Positions 37,240 through 41,634 of a DNA stretch of 41,634 nt are shown in pieces. The position numbers were made by a program, and so were the translations under genes. Numbering within the stretch: the first letter of the stretch is position 1; every line of letters begins with the position of its first letter. The stretch spans positions 1-41,634 of the IMG/VR virus record IMGVR_UViG_3300005436_000281. The stretch is one strand, 5' to 3'. The notes beneath the pieces are model-generated. The model had not been told where the DNA came from. It did no database searches and saw nothing but the letters and a program-made list of their open reading frames with translations. Origin of the DNA: a virus.

Positions 37240-37860
37240 ATGGGTGCATTGGTGCTACCAGGGCAGGCCGTCATCCCCAAAAACTACGGCGAATCGATCG
37301 TGCTGTTTTCGACCGAAGGCTTTGAGTGCGTGATCGACGGCGCGCCCGTCGGCCAGCATGGCCGTCTCTACAAGATTCCCGCCGGCAAAGCGATCAAGGT
37401 GCCTTTTGAAGTGGGGCGATACCTGCTCGATACGCAGAGCTTCCCCTTCATCGACGTCGTCCGGGTGCACGAAGAAGAGCAGGAATCGGGCATCGTCTAC
37501 GACATCGACGGCGCGAAAGCAGATTCCCTCGCGCGGCTCGTGCAGGCCGACGATCTTGCCTTCAAGCAATACGTGCAGGGGGCGGTCGAAGACTTCGTGA
37601 AGCGAAACAAGCCCGTCCCCCAGCCGCCCGACAAGATCATCCGCATCATGGAACGCCGCGGCTTCAAGCTGGAGCAGTACGGCATCGTGCCGATCGGCTG
37701 GAAAACGGCCGAGAACAAGCAGCTGACCGCAGTGTCCGATGAAAACGCGACGCTCAAGCAGCAGCTCGCCAGCCAGCAGGACCAGATGGCGGAGATGCAG
37801 AAAAAGCTCGACGCCCTGCTCGTCGCCAACGTCTCCGGCGACAGCAAAAAGAAAGGCTAA
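37240..37860 (+). CDS. head-block protein with C-terminal coiled coil
   Basis: The product has 206 residues; the ATG has AAGGAG ~10 bases upstream. The N-terminal ~90 residues are beta-rich (GRLYKIPAGKAIKVPFEVGR). The C-terminal ~50 residues form a coiled coil (ENATLKQQLASQQDQMAEMQ, KKLDALLVAN). The middle has VVRVHEEEQESGIVYDI and IRIMERRGFKLEQYG. It precedes the adaptor and tail genes and may be a capsid decoration or connector-associated protein; no family. Confidence 0.7.
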   Translation: MGALVLPGQAVIPKNYGESIVLFSTEGFECVIDGAPVGQHGRLYKIPAGKAIKVPFEVGRYLLDTQSFPFIDVVRVHEEEQESGIVYDIDGAKADSLARLVQADDLAFKQYVQGAVEDFVKRNKPVPQPPDKIIRIMERRGFKLEQYGIVPIGWKTAENKQLTAVSDENATLKQQLASQQDQMAEMQKKLDALLVANVSGDSKKKG

Positions 37861-37867
37861 CCACGCC

Positions 37868-38038
37868 ATGCACTACCACAAATGCAAAGAGCCGCACGCC
37901 AACAGTCAGGTGTGCGGCCAGGTGGTCGAAGTCGTCGATGGCCTGAAGTGTGACCACTGCGATGACGAGCACCGCTGCTCGGCGCATCATCCCGATCCGC
38001 AGTTCCGGGTTGAACCGACGCCGCCGCTGAAGCGATGA
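37868..38038 (+). CDS. 56-residue Cys/His-rich protein
   Basis: It runs from the ATG at 37868, 7 bases after the previous stop. MHYHKCKEPHANSQVCGQVV and LKCDHCDDEHRCSAHHPDP give five Cys and several His, a likely zinc site. It is another small metal-binding protein, this time inside the head-tail block. The TGA overlaps the next ATG by 4 bases. Confidence 0.6.
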   Translation: MHYHKCKEPHANSQVCGQVVEVVDGLKCDHCDDEHRCSAHHPDPQFRVEPTPPLKR

Positions 38039-38214
38039 AGCGGGCCAAGGTCCGTATCGATTCGGCTCACTCTCGCAAACTGATCGAGGGCAAGCCGATC
38101 GCGATCAAAGTCCCCAAGGGCGCAGACGTGATCGAATTGCGCTTGCTTCTCGTTGATCGCGACGATTCGTTCGCAAAGCTTGTTGACGTGTTTTTCAACG
38201 GCAGACCAGCATGA
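38035..38214 (+). CDS. 59-residue basic protein
   Basis: The ATG at 38035 overlaps the upstream stop (ATGA), and the stop at 38212 overlaps the next start, so the frame is locked between two real genes. The sequence has KRAKVRIDSAHSRKLIEGKP, IAIKVPKGADVIELRLLLVD, then RDDSFAKLVDVFFNGRPA, a strand-rich small protein. No family is recognised. The tight coupling is the main support. Confidence 0.65.
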   Translation: MKRAKVRIDSAHSRKLIEGKPIAIKVPKGADVIELRLLLVDRDDSFAKLVDVFFNGRPA

Positions 38215-39284
38215 GTGACACACTCGGCTCCATCCGGGCGGAGATCCTGCTTTGGTTGCGCGGGGATCTCGCGCGCGACGACGATAAGCCGCTCGTGAAC
38301 TCCGCCATCAACGACGCCCTCGAGTCGGTGTGGATGGCGATGATGCAGGTGCAGCTCGCGCGCTTCCTGGGGGTCGATTCCCCGGTTTCGTTCACGCTTC
38401 CGGCCGGAGCCGAGCGAGTGCAGCTGGTTTCGATTCCCGATCCCACGGTCGCGCCCACGATCAACCTAATCGCTGGCGGAACTCTGCAGGGTCGGACCAT
38501 CTATGTCGCCTACACGTTAGTTACGGAATCGGGATCGGAAACCAATTTGAGCCCGTTTGTGCAGCTCAACGTGGGCGCAAATCAGCTGGTGCAGGTGCAA
38601 TGCCCCTTGCCGATTCCAGGGCAGACGGTGTTTGGCTGGAATGTCTACTCCGCTAACGAGCAGGCTTTCGCCTCGCTGGTGTTGCAGAACCAGCAACCCC
38701 TCCCGTTTGGCAACAATACGGCCAATGTCGCTCTTTCCATCCCATTCGTGGAGCCGGCTGGCGGCATGGCCACTTATGGCGACGTCAGCGGGGCCAATCA
38801 ACGCCCCCCAACATCGAACTCCACGGCCGACAACATCAGCTGGATTAAACACCTCGAGGTGCGAACCTCGGACACGCTGCTGCGCTCCTGGAACGAGTAC
38901 GACCTCGATTCCGAGATCATGCGGCGCTACGCGAGGACGCTTTCGACCGCCTCGGAATTCCAGACCTACGTGTGGGATCTCGTGAACGGCAACCGCCTCG
39001 AGGTCCGGCCGGCCGCGGGCATGACCTTCACCCCGCGCTATTTCTACGTGGCCAAGCCGCGCCGTTTGCGCTACGACCAGGCCGACATTCCGTACCAGCA
39101 CATTCCCGGCGTGCACAAGTTCCTGCGGTGTCAGGCCATTGCCGACCTGAAACTCGGCGTCGATGAGTATCTCGCGCAGCAGGCATACAAGCAGGAAGCC
39201 GCAAACGAGAAAGCGGAGATCGTGAAAGCGCTCCGCATGGAAGACTGGAACAAGAACACCCGCGTGCAGCCTCACCTCTTCTAA
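38211..39284 (+). CDS. head-tail adaptor with inserted fn3-like domain
   Basis: The product has 357 residues. The N-terminal helix block (ILLWLRGDLARDDDKPLVNS, AINDALESVWMAMMQ) and the C-terminal block (YFYVAKPRRLRYDQADIPYQ, HIPGVHKFLRCQAIADLKLG, and a final helical tail) are typical of gp4-like podoviral or siphoviral adaptors. Between them lies a ~110-residue fn3-like insertion (TIYVAYTLVTESGSETNLSP, TVFGWNVYSANEQAF) of the type seen on virion surfaces. It should bind the portal underside and link the tail. The start overlaps the previous stop and the stop is shared with the next ATG. Confidence 0.85.
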   Translation: MSDTLGSIRAEILLWLRGDLARDDDKPLVNSAINDALESVWMAMMQVQLARFLGVDSPVSFTLPAGAERVQLVSIPDPTVAPTINLIAGGTLQGRTIYVAYTLVTESGSETNLSPFVQLNVGANQLVQVQCPLPIPGQTVFGWNVYSANEQAFASLVLQNQQPLPFGNNTANVALSIPFVEPAGGMATYGDVSGANQRPPTSNSTADNISWIKHLEVRTSDTLLRSWNEYDLDSEIMRRYARTLSTASEFQTYVWDLVNGNRLEVRPAAGMTFTPRYFYVAKPRRLRYDQADIPYQHIPGVHKFLRCQAIADLKLGVDEYLAQQAYKQEAANEKAEIVKALRMEDWNKNTRVQPHLF

Positions 39285-41290
39285 TGGGCGCCCCGCAACA
39301 AGGCATTTACTCGACGCCGCTGTTTGAGCTCTTCCGGCGCGGCTTGCAGCCGACCGCGATCCAGCGCTTTCGCGGCCTCAACGCGTATTCGCTGGCTTCG
39401 CGCATGTCTCCGGACTGGGCGCTCGACTGCATGAACGTCATCGTCTCCGGATCCGGAGGCCTTTCGAAGTTTCGCCTGCCCGTCGCGATGAGCGCGGCGA
39501 TCCCCGGCTATGCCACCGGGCCGAATTCCTTCTGGGATTTCCAGCAGGCGAACGGGACGCGGCAGATCCTCGCTAACCTCAACAACGCGCTCTACTACTT
39601 TTCATGGGCGGCGAACGGATTCAGCCTCGTCAACCCGGTCAAGATCGAAACCGACGCGCTCGATGTGGGGCAGTGGTCCTTCGTCACCGCCAACAACATC
39701 CTGTTCGGCACCAACGCGCAGCGGTTGATGAAGTGGACGGGCGCGAACTGGTGGAACTGGGGGCACGTCGCGCCGACCCAGGCTCCCACTGTGACCTCGG
39801 TTGCGGGCACGCTCACCACTACGAATGGCGGCTACCTCTACGGCTGGGCGTGGAAGAACTCGGTCACCGGGCACTGCGGAAATATTTCTCCGCTCTCGCC
39901 GGCAACGGGCAACCTCGCGAACAAGACATTTCAGGCGCTTGCCACCGCTCCTCCCGATCCGCAGTTCGACACCATCGTCTGGTTCCGCTCGCTCGACGGC
40001 GGCGGCGATCCCTACCGCCTCACGGAAATCAACCTGGTGAGCGGTGCGGTCACCGCGCTCAACTCAGGAACGGCCGTCACCGTCGTCGCCGGCACCAACA
40101 ACCTCGAGATCGCGGACCAGACGCCGGACAATGCACTCGACCAGGCCACGCGTGGGCCGCTCATCAACAACCCGCCGCTGCTCGGCCGTTATGTCGCGCT
40201 GGGACAGAACCGGGTTTTCATCTTCAACCTGATCGGCTCGCCGCAGGATGCGATCTATTCCGGTTACGAGCAGATCCTTTTCGGCCGTCCCGAAGAGAGC
40301 TTCCCTCCGAACAACCGCCTGCGTCTCTCGATCGGCGCGGAGTCGCTCGCCGGCGGCGGCGTGCTGCAGGCGGGCATCGTGGCCTTCTCGCAGACCGGAA
40401 AAATGTTCATGCTGCGCGGCCAGGTCGAAGACATCACGCTCGACGTTCCGGTGAACTTCACGCAGTACCTCGAGGAGCTGCCCTGGACACTCGGCTGCAT
40501 GTCGCACTTCTCGATTCAGGCCACGCCCTACGGTCTGATCTGGCTCGCCGGCGACAAGACGGTGCAAATGTTCGACGGCCGCTCGGAGCCGATCGATATC
40601 TCTTCCCCGATCTATCCCCTGTTGCGGCAGATCACGCCGGGCACGGAAACGCAGGTCGCCTCCGGCTACTTCAACTGGCTCGAGCGCGACTGGTATGTGC
40701 TCTTGTGCGCGGTCAACGGCTCGCTCGCGCTGAATCGCCTGTTTTTCTTCGCAGCCAACAAAGCGCCGGACTCGAACCAGCTCGATTCGGTCGAGATCTT
40801 CGTCTCCGATGTGCCTGCCACTCTGGGCGGGGCGACGTGGGTGGGACTGCTCACTTCCCCGAAGCTGCAGCGCTTCCTCGCGATCGGCGCGCAGGGGCTG
40901 ATTCAGGAGCTGCCCAGCTCGCCCGACACGCGCAACGGACTCATCGACGACGAGACCATCAATCCCCCGACCGGGGGCAGGCTGAATGCGTACTGGCGCA
41001 GCGGGTATTTCGGCAATGATGCGCCTTACCGGATGAAGACGTTCCGCTGGGCACGGCTCGTCACCGACCAGAGCGACAGGGCGTTCCAGGCCACGGTGCG
41101 CTATGTCGATGACGAAGAGCGCACGCTGGTTGCGCCGGAGATCTTCGGCCCCGATCCGCTTTATCTCGGAAAAGTTTCCATGAACCGCAAGGCGAAGCGC
41201 GCCTCGATCGAGATCAATTTTCCTTCCGAGGATGCGCCCGCGAATGTGCTCGAGCTGCAGGTGATGTCGATTCCCACTTCCGACCGCTAA
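39284..41290 (+). CDS. tail protein, P22 gp10-like
   Basis: The product has 668 residues. It opens with RFRGLNAYSLASRMSPDWAL, a strand-turn pattern, then DCMNVIVSGSGGLSKFRL, YYFSWAANGFSLVN, NNILFGTNAQRLMKWTGANW, and later FNLIGSPQDAIYSGYEQILF, VLQAGIVAFSQTGKMFMLRG, and MFDGRSEPIDISSPIYPLLR. Repeated Trp/Phe strands and length suggest a beta-propeller-like tail hub of the gp10 (packaged-DNA stabilisation) kind. It would close the portal-adaptor channel. No tape measure or tail-tube gene follows, as expected for a short tail. Confidence 0.78.
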   Translation: MGAPQQGIYSTPLFELFRRGLQPTAIQRFRGLNAYSLASRMSPDWALDCMNVIVSGSGGLSKFRLPVAMSAAIPGYATGPNSFWDFQQANGTRQILANLNNALYYFSWAANGFSLVNPVKIETDALDVGQWSFVTANNILFGTNAQRLMKWTGANWWNWGHVAPTQAPTVTSVAGTLTTTNGGYLYGWAWKNSVTGHCGNISPLSPATGNLANKTFQALATAPPDPQFDTIVWFRSLDGGGDPYRLTEINLVSGAVTALNSGTAVTVVAGTNNLEIADQTPDNALDQATRGPLINNPPLLGRYVALGQNRVFIFNLIGSPQDAIYSGYEQILFGRPEESFPPNNRLRLSIGAESLAGGGVLQAGIVAFSQTGKMFMLRGQVEDITLDVPVNFTQYLEELPWTLGCMSHFSIQATPYGLIWLAGDKTVQMFDGRSEPIDISSPIYPLLRQITPGTETQVASGYFNWLERDWYVLLCAVNGSLALNRLFFFAANKAPDSNQLDSVEIFVSDVPATLGGATWVGLLTSPKLQRFLAIGAQGLIQELPSSPDTRNGLIDDETINPPTGGRLNAYWRSGYFGNDAPYRMKTFRWARLVTDQSDRAFQATVRYVDDEERTLVAPEIFGPDPLYLGKVSMNRKAKRASIEINFPSEDAPANVLELQVMSIPTSDR

Positions 41291-41296
41291 CCGCCG

Positions 41297-41634
41297 ATGC
41301 CGCCACTACTGCAAAAACTTCCGGAAGTGCCGCTGCTCTCCTCGCGCACCATCGTCGATCAGGCTGGGCGATCGCACAAGGTGATGATGGACACGCCGGA
41401 GCTGCGGCAGTTCCTCGTCGAAGTTCGCAAATCCGTCGAGCAGCTGCGCGGCCAGACCGCGTCGCCCGGCTTGCCCTCGAATCTGCAGGTGACCCCGCAG
41501 GCCTTCTCGAACACGATCCAGTGGTCGCGCGGCACGGGAGCGGATTTTCACGAAGTGCTGTGGAACACCGTCCCGACCACGCTGAACGCGAACGTGGTGC
41601 CGGTGCAGAACGCGGCGCAGTGGACCGACAACGT
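41297..41634 (+). CDS. fn3-like tail protein, N-terminal part (continues at 1)
   Basis: The frame runs off the right edge after 112 full codons plus two bases (GT). The N-terminus (MPPLLQKLPEVPLLSS, then a helix with ELRQFLVEVRKSVEQLRGQT) is followed by an fn3 strand set (NLQVTPQAFSNTIQWSRGTG, ADFHEVLWNTVPT). The GT joins the C at base 1 and the frame stays open to 205. Three bases (CGT) occur at both edges, so one copy may be an overlap; dropping it gives TDNVGNSG, which reads smoothly. The short length fits a tail-needle-neck or fibre-adaptor role. Confidence 0.75.
   Translation, partial: MPPLLQKLPEVPLLSSRTIVDQAGRSHKVMMDTPELRQFLVEVRKSVEQLRGQTASPGLPSNLQVTPQAFSNTIQWSRGTGADFHEVLWNTVPTTLNANVVPVQNAAQWTDN

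Noticed and set aside
39604-41019. Rightward 471-codon frame inside the gp10-like gene
   Set aside because: Arg/His-rich shadow of a well-supported tail gene.
1-41634. tRNA genes, CRISPR arrays, insertion sequences or transposases
   Set aside because: I looked for T-loop GTTCRA signatures, regularly spaced repeats with unique spacers, and terminal inverted repeats with a transposase, and found none that I could support by eye; a covariance-model scan would be decisive for tRNAs.

Overview
The window appears to be one complete genome of a short-tailed (podovirus-type), tailed double-stranded DNA phage, opened inside a gene. The coding sequence that runs off the right edge (41297..41634) continues in frame into the one that enters at the left edge (1..205), giving a single ~180-residue fibronectin-III-like protein. 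The molecule is therefore circular or circularly permuted, about 41.6 kb. The DNA is G+C-rich, with closely packed genes that often overlap by 4 bases. The host is not stated. The style of the exported proteins (signal peptides ending in FA-Q, carboxypeptidase-regulatory-like N-termini on fibre-like proteins, a GH-A clan glycosidase) is what I would expect for a soil Acidobacteriota phage; this is inference, not proof.

Late block, rightward, 24.75 kb through the join to 12.6 kb. Packaging: Cys-rich small terminase candidate and large terminase. Next come small accessory proteins, an exported protein, a P22-size portal, a second exported protein, a Cys-rich protein, scaffold, major capsid protein and a strong terminator. 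After the terminator come small head-completion genes, a head-tail adaptor, a P22 gp10-like tail protein, the fn3 protein that spans the join, three internal/ejection-type proteins, three large proteins with Sec signal peptides (fibre or receptor-binding candidates), and a lysis group (DUF5675, holin-like, lipoprotein). There is no tape measure, tail tube or baseplate, which argues for a short tail.

Control and replication, 12.6 to 16 kb. A leftward Cys-rich gene has a promoter whose -10 and -35 boxes each lie in a palindromic operator. A rightward pair of small genes follows, then a non-coding stretch holding a G-tract, an AT-rich patch, five ~17-bp iterons and a DnaA-box-like site: the best origin candidate. 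Next are a small basic KGG-type protein (probably frame-disrupted) and a winged-helix/zinc-ribbon protein that may be the replication initiator.

Early rightward array, 15.9 to 19.8 kb: about a dozen tiny translationally coupled genes, many with CxxC zinc-ribbon pairs, interrupted by a secreted glycoside hydrolase.

Leftward recombination operon, 21.9 to 19.8 kb: driven by a near-consensus promoter with a dyad operator in its spacer, and encoding two small proteins, a probable single-strand annealing partner, a small acidic protein and a YqaJ/lambda-exo-type nuclease. A rightward group follows (22.0 to 24.5 kb) with a second KGG-type protein, zinc-ribbon proteins, a lone Fis-type HTH and a small serine recombinase. 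After the recombinase lie a dyad and a repeat-rich non-coding stretch before the terminase genes (candidate resolution and packaging site). No tRNA, CRISPR array or insertion sequence was recognised.
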